DNA of 64,000 nt from CBDCUC01 sp965222485 (GTDB lineage: Bacteria > Pseudomonadota > Alphaproteobacteria > Rhizobiales > Hyphomicrobiaceae). Positions within the stretch are counted from its first letter, which is position 1. The number at the start of each line of letters is the position of its first letter. Of the stretch, positions 44,134 to 53,528 are shown in pieces. Made by a program: the position numbers and the translations under genes. The DNA is taken from contig CBDCUC010000030.1 of assembly GCA_965222485.1 (NCBI GenBank), positions 186,001 through 250,000 of the forward strand, written 5' to 3'. The notes below the pieces were generated by a model that worked only from the letters and a program-made list of their open reading frames with translations, ran no database searches and was not told the DNA's origin.

Positions 44134-44931
44134 ATGATCACATTTTTCGCGAGAGCGTTTTATGACTCAACGAAGTATGTTTCGCGAATACAAGTGATTG
44201 GGCGCGAACTGTCTAAGATGCACGATGGCCGTGCTGCCGGGCATCCGCTTTCTGAGTCGATGTCTGGGGATCTTCGCCGTGAATTTAGAAAACTCAGCGA
44301 TGGTTGTGAAATTCTAAATTGCTCCAATACAGACAAGCTTGTTAAGCGCTCAATTGCTCGCCTTGATCCGGGAGGTGGTGACGCACTAACCATTGGTGAG
44401 TTGTCCACCCTAGTAGCCGAGATCGCGAGCCGCTTTGAAGATGAGATCGAAGCCGTGCGGCTGTTTGTATTGTCGCCTGGGGACCAGAAGTATTATGAAA
44501 ATGCAGTGATGCTGTTTGGCGACGACGTGGCCACCAGTTTTCCATCGGCGCTTGAAGACATTGAGGAATCGGGCAAATGTCTGGCACTTGATCGACCTAC
44601 CGCCGCTGCATTTCATTTGATGAGGGTCCTAGAAGTTCCGTTGAAAACTCTTGCGTTCAAGTTTTGCCCCAATGATCCCAAGCCGAACTGGGACCCCATA
44701 CTCAGAAAGATCGACGCAGAGCTAAAGAGCACCCACAAAGAACGAACTATTCAAGGAAATGTTGATTTTTATGCCAACGTGTCGGTGCACATGCACGCAG
44801 TCAAATTAGCGTGGAGAAACCGAGTTAACCACATAGATGACGTGGTGCCACCGGAAAAGGCACGAGATATTTTCGAGGCGACCAAGGCGTTTATGCAGTA
44901 CATGTCTACTTATCTTCGCGAGCGGACTTAG
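44134..44931 (+). CDS. Unrecognised protein with HEPN-like Arg-x4-His motif
   Basis: A 265-residue, probably cytoplasmic, helical protein. I do not recognise the family with certainty. The C-terminal third contains AAAFHLMRVLEVPLKTLA and then AVKLAWRNRVNHIDD, giving R228-N-x3-H233, the R-x4-6-H signature of HEPN nucleases, followed by a final helix. Visibly more AT-rich codons and many unusual codon choices than the neighbouring ribosomal genes suggest acquisition. It stands alone with no antitoxin-like partner adjacent. The start is ATG 44134; in-frame codons upstream are not protein-like. Confidence 0.6.
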   Translation: MITFFARAFYDSTKYVSRIQVIGRELSKMHDGRAAGHPLSESMSGDLRREFRKLSDGCEILNCSNTDKLVKRSIARLDPGGGDALTIGELSTLVAEIASRFEDEIEAVRLFVLSPGDQKYYENAVMLFGDDVATSFPSALEDIEESGKCLALDRPTAAAFHLMRVLEVPLKTLAFKFCPNDPKPNWDPILRKIDAELKSTHKERTIQGNVDFYANVSVHMHAVKLAWRNRVNHIDDVVPPEKARDIFEATKAFMQYMSTYLRERT

Positions 44932-45337
44932 CGCCATCCACTTGCATTTGGACGCTTTCTCCGCAGCCGCCAAACAGATGCTGGATTTGGGGGCAGCCTC
45001 CTCAAATCGTTTGAACTGTTCCTGCCGATCAAGCTCTGGTTTTTCGCGCCTGGGCCTAGGCGTTTTTCAATCAGACGCTTACCGAGTGAGACTTGTACGG
45101 TCCTTTAACGGTCGAGAAACGGTCTAGCAACAGCCATGCCTACTTGCCGCCACACGGTGGCAACACTGTCGTGGGCATTTGATGAGGGCGTGTGCCCCAC
45201 AAAATCGTTCACCAGTGGTTCAGGGGAATTTTTATTGATTGGCTGAGAGTGATGCGCGCCGCCGTGATGGCGCGTGCCGCAAGTCTGGCCGATTGTGATG
45301 ATCCTGTTCCCGGCCTGATCTTAAGGAGTGAGCAAAC
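44932..45337. other. Intergenic region after the HEPN-like gene
   Basis: About 400 bases without a recognisable gene or RNA. Frames on the minus strand run in from the following gene and are shadows. Base composition returns to that of the surroundings. Confidence 0.4.
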
Positions 45338-45970
45338 ATGACGCGAAGGAGATTTGCACGCATGACGTCTTTGGAACGCCAGCAGCGGATAGAGGTTGCT
45401 TGCCAGGCGCGCGCTTCCGCGTTTGGTGACCGGTTTGTTGCGATGCTCATCGCCTTTGTTGCCGCGATTGGTGTCATGGCCGCATCTGTTTCGACGTTGC
45501 GTGCGGCGGACAACGACGAAGCTGGCTTTGAGAAGGTGGAGCAGATCAAGCTCACCGAGAAGCAGGTCAAAGGTTTCATCGCTTCGCAACAAGAACTCAT
45601 CGCGCTTGCAAGTACGGTCAAGGATGATGAATCGGCAGCGCCGGATCCGTCTTTAGAGGGCAAGCTCAATGCGCTCGCAACCAAACACGGCTTCAAGGAC
45701 TTCGATGAATTAGAACTCGTTTCGCTCAACATCGAGATGGTGATGGACGGGCTTGACCCTGAAACCGGCAAATACACGGACATCGTTTCCGCCCTTAAAG
45801 AGGAAAGATCAATGGCGGAAGCGGACAAGCAGCTCAAAGGGGCTGAGCGCAAAAAACTCCTCAAGGAAATCGACGACGCCATCTCTAATAGTGAGCCGTT
45901 GCGCCACAAGAGCAACATCGGGCTTGTGCAGAAGTACGCCAAGGACCTTGAGAAGGCGATGGAGGAGTAG
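45338..45970 (+). CDS. Unrecognised exported or membrane-anchored helical protein
   Basis: A 210-residue protein with an N-terminal hydrophobic segment (about residues 35-55, MLIAFVAAIGVMAASVSTLRAA) that could be a signal peptide after a long basic leader. The rest is soluble and helical: KLTEKQVKGFIASQQELIALAS, LATKHGFKDFDELELVSLNIEMVMDGLDPETGKY and KYAKDLEKAMEE. I know of no assigned function. The start has AAGGAG at ideal distance; a second ATG at 45362 is possible. Confidence 0.75.
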   Translation: MTRRRFARMTSLERQQRIEVACQARASAFGDRFVAMLIAFVAAIGVMAASVSTLRAADNDEAGFEKVEQIKLTEKQVKGFIASQQELIALASTVKDDESAAPDPSLEGKLNALATKHGFKDFDELELVSLNIEMVMDGLDPETGKYTDIVSALKEERSMAEADKQLKGAERKKLLKEIDDAISNSEPLRHKSNIGLVQKYAKDLEKAMEE

Positions 45971-46135
45971 GCGGGAGGCACCTGGCCGGTTTTCCCGCTC
46001 ATCGTCGCCCAAGCTGTTTGACTTTTCGTGACTTCGCGGGCCCGCGTGGTTGCGCTCATCCTGCTCTGCGTGATACCGCCAATATTAGTGTCATTCATGA
46101 TTTGAAGTGGTCGCAGAGCAGGGAAAAACTGACAG

Positions 46136-46975
46136 ATGGGAAACGCTGCTACGACGAGCGCGCGTGTGGCGCCTGAAGGTGCATCGGACTTGTTGGAGAT
46201 CTCCAGACCTGAGGCGGGCGTGGCGCTGGTGCGGTTGAACCGGCCCCAGGCGCGCAACGCGCTGTCGCTCGATATGATCGCGGCGCTGCATACGGCAATC
46301 GATCAACTCGGCTCCGAGGACGAGACAAAAGCGATTGTGCTTGCCGCAAACGGTCCGGCCTTTTGTGCCGGCCACGATCTGAAAGAACTTACCGGACATC
46401 GCAGCGATGATGATGGTGGCAAGGCGTTCTACGCGCAGACCATGACGTCGTGCGCTGCCATGATGATGGCGATTGTGAATTGTCCGAAGCCGGTGATCGC
46501 GAGCGTGCATGCCACGGCGACCGCAGCAGGCTGTCAACTTGTGGCGACCTGCGATTTGGCGGTTGCCGGTGAGCAAGCGCAGTTCTGCACGCCGGGCGTG
46601 AACATCGGGCTCTTCTGCTCAACACCGATGGTTGCGTTGTCGCGCAATGTGTCGCGCAAGCGTGCGATGGAAATGTTGCTGTTGGGCGAAATGCTGCCGG
46701 CACGACGGGCGGAGGAATTCGGGCTGGTCAATCGTGCAGTTGCAACCGACCAGGTGTTAGGTGAGGCGTTGTCGATGGCGCGGGCCATCGCGGCGAAGTC
46801 GCCTGCGACCGTGGCTGTCGGCAAGCAGGCGTTTTATGCTCAACTGGAAAAGCCGCTTGAAGAGGCTTACGCGTACGCTACCGATGTGATGACCGAGAAC
46901 ATGATGTTTGCCGATGCCAAGGAAGGTATCGGGGCATTCCTGGAAAAGCGCCCGCCTGAATGGAAGGGCCGCTGA
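46136..46975 (+). CDS. Enoyl-CoA hydratase-like protein, ECHDC3 type
   Basis: A 279-residue crotonase-fold protein with RLNRPQARNALSLDM, the oxyanion-hole segment GPAFCAGHDLKEL, and TATAAGCQLVATCDLAVAGEQAQFCTPGVNIGL. The two glutamates that hydrate enoyl-CoA are replaced by Gln134 and Gly154, at the right 20-residue spacing, so classical hydratase activity is unlikely. This matches the ECHDC3 branch. The next gene, a CoA-binding protein, starts 2 bases after its stop and must be cotranscribed. Confidence 0.88.
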   Translation: MGNAATTSARVAPEGASDLLEISRPEAGVALVRLNRPQARNALSLDMIAALHTAIDQLGSEDETKAIVLAANGPAFCAGHDLKELTGHRSDDDGGKAFYAQTMTSCAAMMMAIVNCPKPVIASVHATATAAGCQLVATCDLAVAGEQAQFCTPGVNIGLFCSTPMVALSRNVSRKRAMEMLLLGEMLPARRAEEFGLVNRAVATDQVLGEALSMARAIAAKSPATVAVGKQAFYAQLEKPLEEAYAYATDVMTENMMFADAKEGIGAFLEKRPPEWKGR

Positions 46976-46976
46976 G

Positions 46977-47507
46977 TTGGCACACGACAATTACAGCGAT
47001 GACGAGATCCAGCGAATTCTGTCGGACGCGCGCGTGTTCGCTTTTGTTGGCGCTAGCGCCAACGCCAGCCGTCCCAGTTATTTTGCGATGAAATACCTTT
47101 TGGCGAAGGGATACACCATCCATCCCGTCAACCCTGGGATTGCCGGCCAACAGCTGCTTGGGCAAACCGTCTATAGCTCGCTCGCTGATGTGCCTGCGCC
47201 GGTGGATGTGGTGGACGTCTTTCGCAGTTCCGATGCGGCCTTGGCCGTGACGCGCGAAGCGATAGCCAATAAGGATCGCCTTCAATTGAAGGTGGTCTGG
47301 ATGCAACTGGGTGTGCGCAACGATGAGGCTGCGGCCGAGGCAGAGGAGGCCGGGCTTACCGTTATCATGAATCGCTGCCCGAAGATTGAATACGGCCGGT
47401 TGTCCGGCGAGATCGGCTGGGCCGGTGTCAACTCACGCACAATTAGCGCGGTGCGCCCGAAGCTTGCAGCGTCCGGCGTTCAGGGACATGTGCTGCGCGA
47501 TAAGTGA
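46977..47507 (+). CDS. CoA-binding domain protein
   Basis: A 176-residue Rossmann protein of the YccU/CoA_binding_2 type: VFAFVGASANASRPSYFAMKYLLAKGYTIHPVNPG, then VDVVDVFRSSDAALAVTREAI, KVVWMQLGVRNDEAAAEAEEAGLTVIMNRCPKIEYGRL. It probably binds acyl-CoA or a nucleotide; the function is not established. The start is TTG 46977, decided by GGAAGG 9 bases upstream and by the family N-terminus. Its 3' end overlaps the convergent glycosyltransferase gene by 28 bases. Confidence 0.87.
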   Translation: MAHDNYSDDEIQRILSDARVFAFVGASANASRPSYFAMKYLLAKGYTIHPVNPGIAGQQLLGQTVYSSLADVPAPVDVVDVFRSSDAALAVTREAIANKDRLQLKVVWMQLGVRNDEAAAEAEEAGLTVIMNRCPKIEYGRLSGEIGWAGVNSRTISAVRPKLAASGVQGHVLRDK

Positions 47508-48829
47508 GGTTTGCGCTTACTTCGCCAAAGATCTGTGCCGATCCAAATCAAGAGCGGTACGTAGAACGTCAGCGTGTAGACAATGGTGTTGCCAACGAGT
47601 TTTTGCGGTGCGTTCATTGAGATACACAACAGCGTCATAGCCAGGAGCGCAGGGTGCGGGACGCGCACGGCCAATGGTACGAGAAAGCCAAAGTACCAAG
47701 CGTAATGCGGGGACGAGAAAAACACGAACGCGGCGCCAAGGATGGCAATGTGCTCTGGTTTAATCGTATCGCGCGGGCGTGCGAACTGTATCCACAGCGC
47801 GAGCGCTCCCAGTACGATCAATGCTGGGATGACGTGAACGGCTGCAGGCGGGTCGGCGAGCGAAAAGTCGCGCAACAGCCAGATTGAGTGAAACCCGTAG
47901 CCTGCCTCATAGCCTTCATTGGCGATATGTTTGGAGAGGAAGCCGGCGAGGTTTGCCGGGTGGCCGGCAAGATAGGGCAGATAGAGGATGGCGGCCGTCG
48001 CAATCAGTGTTGCCGGTAGCCGCCAATCCCATCGGCGCCAGAGGGCGGGCAAGAGAACCAGCGGAAAATATTTGACCAAGACGGCGCAGGCAAAGAGCGC
48101 GCCGCACAGCGCTTGCCGGTGGCGCACGGCAGCCCAGATTCCGAGTGTCACGAATGCGGCCAGTGCGGCGTCCACATGGGCCTGACTTGCAAACTCCCAG
48201 ATGGGGAGCGGGTGCCAGGCATAAATGAGGACGCGTGCGGGCGGCAGACCGTCGGCTCGAAGCCAGCCAATCAGTGCGACAATTGTCGCGGCCTCGAACA
48301 AGAGCATCATGGCTTTCATGCCACCGATGCCGTTCTCGATCGCGACACCGCCCATGAAAATGAGCTGAGCCATGGGCGGATAGATCGTGACCGCTTTTTC
48401 CTTCTGGTTGATGTGTGGGTATAAGGTGTCGTCGCGTAAGTGCGCGAGGTCCGGATCCGCTGGTACGTGGGCGTAAGGGTTGAAGCCAGCCCACTGGATG
48501 CGGCCGTCCCAGACATAGCGGAAGGCATCCGTGGTGAGGTATGGCAGCGCTGTTACAGCAAGGCCCCGCATGAGTGCGGCTGCGATCAAGATGACAATGA
48601 GATCGCGTGTGGTTGTCGGTCGGTTGAGAACCCACCACACACAGAACAAATAAATGACGGAATGCAGGCCGGTACTTGCCAGAAAATCCATCTTGTTGCC
48701 GACATCGATCATGGCGGCTGCATGCGCGACCGGTACGAGCAATACGAGGCCGGCTAGGAACAGAACCCGGCTGTCCTGAGGTGCCAAGCCAGGTGCATCG
48801 TGCGTCGAGTTCTTGTTGGCAGCTGTCAT
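47480..48829 (-). CDS. GT87-like (DUF2029) membrane mannosyltransferase
   Basis: A 449-residue GT-C protein with about eleven helices. TTDAFRYVWDGRIQWAGFNPYAHVPADPDL is the conserved loop following TM2-3, with the acidic residues expected to bind the polyprenol-linked donor; IYPPMAQLIF and YAWHPLPIWEFASQAHVDA follow. Family members add mannose or other hexoses from polyprenyl-phosphate sugars on the periplasmic side. Acceptor unknown. ATG 48829; it overlaps the CoA-binding gene at the 3' end. Confidence 0.82.
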   Translation of the reverse strand: MTAANKNSTHDAPGLAPQDSRVLFLAGLVLLVPVAHAAAMIDVGNKMDFLASTGLHSVIYLFCVWWVLNRPTTTRDLIVILIAAALMRGLAVTALPYLTTDAFRYVWDGRIQWAGFNPYAHVPADPDLAHLRDDTLYPHINQKEKAVTIYPPMAQLIFMGGVAIENGIGGMKAMMLLFEAATIVALIGWLRADGLPPARVLIYAWHPLPIWEFASQAHVDAALAAFVTLGIWAAVRHRQALCGALFACAVLVKYFPLVLLPALWRRWDWRLPATLIATAAILYLPYLAGHPANLAGFLSKHIANEGYEAGYGFHSIWLLRDFSLADPPAAVHVIPALIVLGALALWIQFARPRDTIKPEHIAILGAAFVFFSSPHYAWYFGFLVPLAVRVPHPALLAMTLLCISMNAPQKLVGNTIVYTLTFYVPLLIWIGTDLWRSKRKPHLSRSTCP

Positions 48830-49283
48830 TGAAAACTCAGGCCAATTTCAGTGATCATGAGTGTAGCCTACTGAAGCGCTCGGCGGTGGTCTTATCTGAC
48901 GGGGGCATGCCGGGCGAGATGTGGCCAATGACGTCTCCTTCACAATCTGTTTTGTCTATTGGCAACAAATAGGGGCAGGCGTCTTGCCGATGGGCGGTGG
49001 ACCGGGCCCAGCGTGGTGCAGACAACCCACTCCGCGACCCGGTGCAGTATGATCAAATTTACGAATTCGTGATGCAGAATTGCGCATCTTCTCACTTGTG
49101 CGATAGCCTGAACAGTGAGACTTCCTTGGGCCTACGAATTGTTGCCGCAGCGCTAGGCCACGCTCCTGACCAATTTCGCAGGTCAATGGTCGTTTGGATG
49201 CCCGAATTTGTGGTTGCAGTTATTGTGTTTTGGGCCAAAGTTTCGTGTACGATGCGTTCCCCGCATGTACGTTGGAGAATATA
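48830..49283. other. Intergenic region upstream of ribA
   Basis: About 450 bases between divergent genes. No gene is supported. I looked for an FMN riboswitch ahead of ribA and saw none of its conserved helices. Confidence 0.4.
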
Positions 49284-49919
49284 ATGAGCACAAGCGCCGT
49301 GAGATCTATGGCTCTTGATATTGACTGGTCGGCGCAGACGATCCTGCCAATCGATTTTTCCGGGCGTGAAATTTCGTTTGAAGCGCGTGCGTATCAGGGC
49401 AAAGACGCAACGTATCAGGCGCTGGTTCTCATTAATCGTGCGCAGGGCGATGCCGCAACGGACATTGCGACGGTACGTGTGCACAGCGGCTGTGTCACCG
49501 GTGATATATTTCACTCGCTGCGGTGCGATTGTTTCAAACAGTTGCAGGCCGCGCTGGACGTGATTTCGACGACATCCAACGGCGTGATGATTTATCTGCC
49601 GTACCACGAGGGGCGTGGCATTGGCCTCGTCAATAAGATCCGTGCCTACGCCTTGCAGGATGAGGGGCTCGACACGGTCGATGCGAATGTCGAGCTTGGC
49701 GAGCCGATTGATGCCCGCGATTACGGATTAGCGGCGGCGATCCTGTTTGATTTGGGTTTCTCCACCATTAAGCTCCTCACCAACAACCCGGCGAAGGTCG
49801 AGGCGTTGAAATTTGAAGGCATCGATGTGGCGGAACAGGTTCCGGTCGTCACAGAGCCGAGCCATCATAACAAGCGCTATCTCGATACCAAGCGTACCCG
49901 CATGGCCCACAAGCTTTAG
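49284..49919 (+). CDS. ribA: GTP cyclohydrolase II
   Basis: A 211-residue enzyme that opens GTP to 2,5-diamino-6-ribosylamino-pyrimidinone phosphate, formate and pyrophosphate. Zinc ligands are Cys70, Cys81 and Cys83 (GCVTGDIFHSLRCDC). YHEGRGIGLVNKIRAYALQD and DARDYGLAA, which retains the catalytic arginine, complete the site; the C-terminus YLDTKRTRMAHKL is canonical. The DHBP synthase domain of bifunctional RibBA is missing. ATG 49284 with GGAGA upstream. It lies near an RibD-like reductase rather than in a rib operon, so it may feed a different pathway. Confidence 0.93.
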   Translation: MSTSAVRSMALDIDWSAQTILPIDFSGREISFEARAYQGKDATYQALVLINRAQGDAATDIATVRVHSGCVTGDIFHSLRCDCFKQLQAALDVISTTSNGVMIYLPYHEGRGIGLVNKIRAYALQDEGLDTVDANVELGEPIDARDYGLAAAILFDLGFSTIKLLTNNPAKVEALKFEGIDVAEQVPVVTEPSHHNKRYLDTKRTRMAHKL

Positions 49920-49963
49920 CCTTTTTTGCGCAGGCCCAAGCTCGCCTCATCTTCGGGACCTGA

Positions 49964-51706
49964 TTACTTTTTATCCTGTTTCGGTACGGCGAATCCACCG
50001 TCACGCACCATGCGCGCAAACAGGCCTGAGGTGCCTGCGAGTTCCTCAAACGTGCCGCGCTCAACGATCCGGCCTTTGTCGAGTACGAGGATCATGTCGG
50101 CAGCGGTGACGGTCGAGAGCCGGTGTGCGACGACGATCGTCGTGCGGTTCAGGCGCAGCGCATCGATGGCGCTGCTGATAAGATTCTCGGTATGCGTGTC
50201 GAGCGCGCTTGTCGCCTCATCCAACACCAGAATAGGCGCGTTCTTTAATAGCGCGCGCGCAATGGCGATGCGCTGGCGTTCGCCACCGGAAAGTGCGGTG
50301 CCACGCTCACCGATGACGAAGTCATAACCGCCGGGCTTTTCAACAACGAAGTCATGCGCCTGGGCGATACGGGCTGCTTCGACAACCTCGTCATCGGTGG
50401 CGCTGGGACGGCCAATGCGAATGTTTTCTGCAATTGTGCGGTTGAATAAGCCGGCGTCTTGGAACACGACGGCAATGGCGTTACGCAGCGACTTCAAGGT
50501 GACGCGCGCGATGTCTTGACCGTCTATTTCGATTGTACCTTGCTGGCATGTTCGCAACCTTTGCAACAACGCCAGCGCTGTCGTTTTGCCCGATCCGGTT
50601 GCTCCTACTAACGCAATCGTTTGACCGCGGCGGGCTGTGAACGAAATGTCAAAAACACCCTGGCTGGTACCTTCGAACTGGTAGGTCACGTGGCGGTAAT
50701 TGATCTCGCCTTCTGTTACGACAAGGTCTTCCGCCCCGGCGTGCTCAGTCATCGCGGTGGCTTCGTCGATCAATGCAAAGTAGTTCTGAATTGCGGGCGT
50801 GGCTTGTTGGATGCGGATGACGAATGCAGACAACTGGTCGAGACGGCCGATCAGCAAATTTGCAAACGCAACGAAGGTAACGATCTCGCCAATGGAAAGT
50901 TCGCCGAGGCTGGCAAGGTAGGCGCCAACCGCAAAGATCAATACCATGGCGATTGTAGCGGCTGAACGCTGCAGTATTGTCAATGCTCCCCACCAGGTCA
51001 GCACCGGATATTGGGCGTTCAATAGCTCGGTCATCATGGTGCGCATGGCATCGACTTCTGCTGCAAAACGCGCATAGCTTTGCACGATCGCAACGTTTCC
51101 AAGTACGTCGCCGATGCGTCCGGACACGTGATAGCGGTGGGCTTCAACTTCGGCCTGGCCGCGCGAGGTCCTGGATACGACATACAGATTTAAGGTCGCG
51201 TAGATGACGGCGAGGACGACCAGAATGGCGGTCATACGCGCATCGATGGCTAGAGCAAGTGGTGCTAACAGGAGAATGCCGACGATCGCGGGCAGCTGTT
51301 CGCGCAAAGTGCCGAGCCACAGCCAGAACAATTCATCGGTTCCGCGCAGGACGGCTCCGATAACGGCGCCAGAGCCGCGTTGACTGTGGTAGCTGATCGG
51401 CAGCATGAGTGCGCGCTCGAACGCTTCGTCCATCGCCTTGAGCCGGAGACGATGGGCTAGCCGGTCGGCTTGTACGGCAACAGTGACGCCAGCCATGATT
51501 CCGACAAACCCGAGCCCCGCCCAGTAGGCGATCAGGTGCATCGGGTTGTCGGCCTTGGCCAACGCATCGACCACCCATCCAAACAACACCGGTTCGGCAA
51601 GCTGAATCAAAGCGATCAGGATGCCGGCAAATACCAGGAAGCTGCTGATTGCCGGTTCAGTTGCTAGAATCGAGGTGGCGCGAATATAGGTGGCGGGGAG
51701 CCTCAT
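49964..51706 (-). CDS. ABC exporter, NdvA/ChvA-like glucan transporter
   Basis: A 580-residue fused permease-ATPase half transporter. Six helices are followed by the ATPase: Walker A GATGSGKTTAL, signature LSGGERQRIAIARALL, Walker B ILVLDEATSALD and the H-loop VAHRLSTV. The membrane half has LAEPVLFGWVVDAL and HSQRGSGAVIGAVLRGTDELFWLWL, characteristic of the cyclic beta-1,2-glucan exporters NdvA/ChvA. ATG 51706 fits the family length; ATG 51757 is upstream in frame. It is convergent with ribA. It could serve the glucan made by OpgH at 56.9 kb, or export the small molecule of the neighbouring genes. Confidence 0.8.
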   Translation of the reverse strand: MRLPATYIRATSILATEPAISSFLVFAGILIALIQLAEPVLFGWVVDALAKADNPMHLIAYWAGLGFVGIMAGVTVAVQADRLAHRLRLKAMDEAFERALMLPISYHSQRGSGAVIGAVLRGTDELFWLWLGTLREQLPAIVGILLLAPLALAIDARMTAILVVLAVIYATLNLYVVSRTSRGQAEVEAHRYHVSGRIGDVLGNVAIVQSYARFAAEVDAMRTMMTELLNAQYPVLTWWGALTILQRSAATIAMVLIFAVGAYLASLGELSIGEIVTFVAFANLLIGRLDQLSAFVIRIQQATPAIQNYFALIDEATAMTEHAGAEDLVVTEGEINYRHVTYQFEGTSQGVFDISFTARRGQTIALVGATGSGKTTALALLQRLRTCQQGTIEIDGQDIARVTLKSLRNAIAVVFQDAGLFNRTIAENIRIGRPSATDDEVVEAARIAQAHDFVVEKPGGYDFVIGERGTALSGGERQRIAIARALLKNAPILVLDEATSALDTHTENLISSAIDALRLNRTTIVVAHRLSTVTAADMILVLDKGRIVERGTFEELAGTSGLFARMVRDGGFAVPKQDKK

Positions 51707-52095
51707 GCGGGGTGTGTTTTTCCTCAATTCTGCCGACGGCTTGTCCGACCACCTCATGAGGGGATAGTCGCTTGGCGTCGAGGCATGCCTGCTGGGGCAA
51801 TTGGCTCAATGGCTGATGTCGTTTGTAAACGTGTGGTTTGAAATCGCAATCACAGAAGGCCGTTTGAAGACACGGCAGTGATCGCATGGTCAGAGTAGGC
51901 CTGTAACGGCGGGGATTTGCCAGTCGGTCTCAAAGGGGCCGCGCAAGCAGGTGCAGTGCCTTGAGGTTGGCCAAATGGCAAGGCAGAACCTCTCGCACCG
52001 TTGACAAGGTTGTGTGTTGCGAAATTGTGCAGTCCTGGCTTCTTTTTAACGCCGTGCGGCCGCGTGATGCGAGCGGGCGGGACACAGGAGAACGT
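51707..52095. other. Intergenic region between the ABC exporter and the RibD-like gene
   Basis: About 390 bases between divergent genes. No gene supported. A TTGACA hexamer at 52001-52006 could be a -35 element for the reductase gene, but no good -10 follows at 16-18 bases. Confidence 0.4.
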
Positions 52096-52857
52096 ATGAC
52101 GGCCTGGGATATCAAAACGGGACAGGCGCAGGACAGTCTGCGGCGGCTGCGTTCGGTTGCGCCAGGCGCGACCTTTGTTGTCGCGCAACTCGGTCAGTCA
52201 CTCGACGGGCGCATTGCAACACGACAGGGCGACAGCCGCACGATCAATAAGGGATGTGCTCTTGCCCACCTGCATGCTGTCAGAAGCCTCGTTGATGCGG
52301 TCATTGTCGGTGCTGGTACGGTGGAGGCGGATGATCCGCAACTCACGGTGCGGTTGGTATCGTTGGCTCCCGGCCGGGGCCAGCCGGCTCGGGTTGTCAT
52401 TGATCCGACATTGCGGACGCCAGTGAACGCGAACGTGTTTGCTGCGGACGGGCAAAGGCGAATTGCAATTTGCACGAGCGGACCGACGGAGGAACAGCGC
52501 GAAGCAGGACTTAGCCGCCGCGCTGAGCAACTTTCTGAGGCCGGTGTTGAAGTCATTGACTTGCCGCGCGTCGATGGACGCATCGAACCTCAAGAGATAC
52601 TCACCGTGTTGCGAAAAGTGGGGCTTCGCAGCCTGCTTGTTGAGGGCGGTGCGTCGACCGTTTCATCATTTATTGAGGCCGGCGCAATTGACCGGCTGCA
52701 TGTTCTCGTTGCACCTTTGATCCTGGGTTCTGGCAAGCCTGGGCTTGCATTGCCCCCAATAGATGTTGTCGGAGAGGCTATTCGTCCGACGGCAGATGTC
52801 CATGTCTTCGAGGACGGGGATGTACTGTTCGACTGTGATTTGAGACGTTTGAAATAA
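52096..52857 (+). CDS. RibD C-terminal-domain reductase, stand-alone
   Basis: A 253-residue dihydrofolate-reductase-fold protein. It contains AQLGQSLDGRIAT, the family signature VIVGAGTVEADDPQLTVR, and LRSLLVEGGASTVSSFIEAGAIDRL. It resembles the reductase half of RibD, which reduces the ribosyl side chain of the GTP cyclohydrolase II product, but lacks the deaminase half. It may act directly on the ribA product, giving a non-flavin branch. ATG 52096 with GGAGA upstream; cytochrome b561 follows after 29 bases. Confidence 0.87.
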   Translation: MTAWDIKTGQAQDSLRRLRSVAPGATFVVAQLGQSLDGRIATRQGDSRTINKGCALAHLHAVRSLVDAVIVGAGTVEADDPQLTVRLVSLAPGRGQPARVVIDPTLRTPVNANVFAADGQRRIAICTSGPTEEQREAGLSRRAEQLSEAGVEVIDLPRVDGRIEPQEILTVLRKVGLRSLLVEGGASTVSSFIEAGAIDRLHVLVAPLILGSGKPGLALPPIDVVGEAIRPTADVHVFEDGDVLFDCDLRRLK

Positions 52858-52886
52858 GTTTTAGCGCAATCAATGGGTGATGGGTC

Positions 52887-53483
52887 ATGTCCACCAATTC
52901 AAGTGCGTCAGGTTCTAACATCGTTTCCGGTGTCGAGGTTTATTCTCCGGCGGCACGTTTTTTTCACTGGCTGACAGTGTTGCTCATTCTCGTACAGGTG
53001 CCGATGGGATTCTACATGGTCTATCGGGGCGTGGACCTGAAGATTTGGGATAGCGTAACGAACACGCTTTATAGCTCACACAAACTCCTAGGCGTTATTA
53101 TCCTTGCGCTCATAGCGTTGCGATTGCTGCGACGCTTGTTTGGCGGAGTGCCGGGCCACGAGCCGACCATTGAAAACTGGCAAAAAGTTCTGAGTACTGT
53201 TGTGCATTGGTCGCTTTATGCAATGCTCTTCATCGTGCCTGTCCTGGGGTATCTTGGTAGCGCGTATTTTGGCGCGTTGACGCTCTTCGGCGTGATCAAA
53301 CTGCCGGCGCTGGTGCCGGTCGACAAGGAAATGGCGAAGCAGTATTTGGAGTATCACCACCTTGCGGCGCGGATCTTCTTGGGGCTCGTGGCAATCCATT
53401 TCGCGGCTGCGATCTACCATGCCAGCATCCGTGGCGATAATGTTCTTGGCCGGATGTGGCTTTCGATGTTGCGGCAGAAGTAG
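52887..53483 (+). CDS. Cytochrome b561 family protein
   Basis: A 198-residue, four-helix diheme b-type cytochrome. Histidines sit in each helix: AARFFHWLTV, YSSHKLLGVI, TVVHWSLYAML and LVAIHFAAAIYHA; these are the expected heme ligands. Family members pass electrons between quinol and periplasmic acceptors, often superoxide. The start codon is GTG or ATG near 52887 (ATG taken). It appears cotranscribed with the RibD-like reductase. Confidence 0.9.
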   Translation: MSTNSSASGSNIVSGVEVYSPAARFFHWLTVLLILVQVPMGFYMVYRGVDLKIWDSVTNTLYSSHKLLGVIILALIALRLLRRLFGGVPGHEPTIENWQKVLSTVVHWSLYAMLFIVPVLGYLGSAYFGALTLFGVIKLPALVPVDKEMAKQYLEYHHLAARIFLGLVAIHFAAAIYHASIRGDNVLGRMWLSMLRQK

Positions 53484-53528
53484 TCAGGTTGGATCGGGTC
53501 GGTGAAGTGGCTTGGTAGGGTCTAACTG

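Noticed and set aside
45232..46257. 341-codon minus-strand frame
   Set aside because: It is antisense to the exported protein gene at 45338 with its good ribosome site and runs into the crotonase gene; serine-rich shadow.
48830..49283. Possible FMN riboswitch ahead of ribA
   Set aside because: None of the conserved helix and loop blocks of the RFN element could be found.
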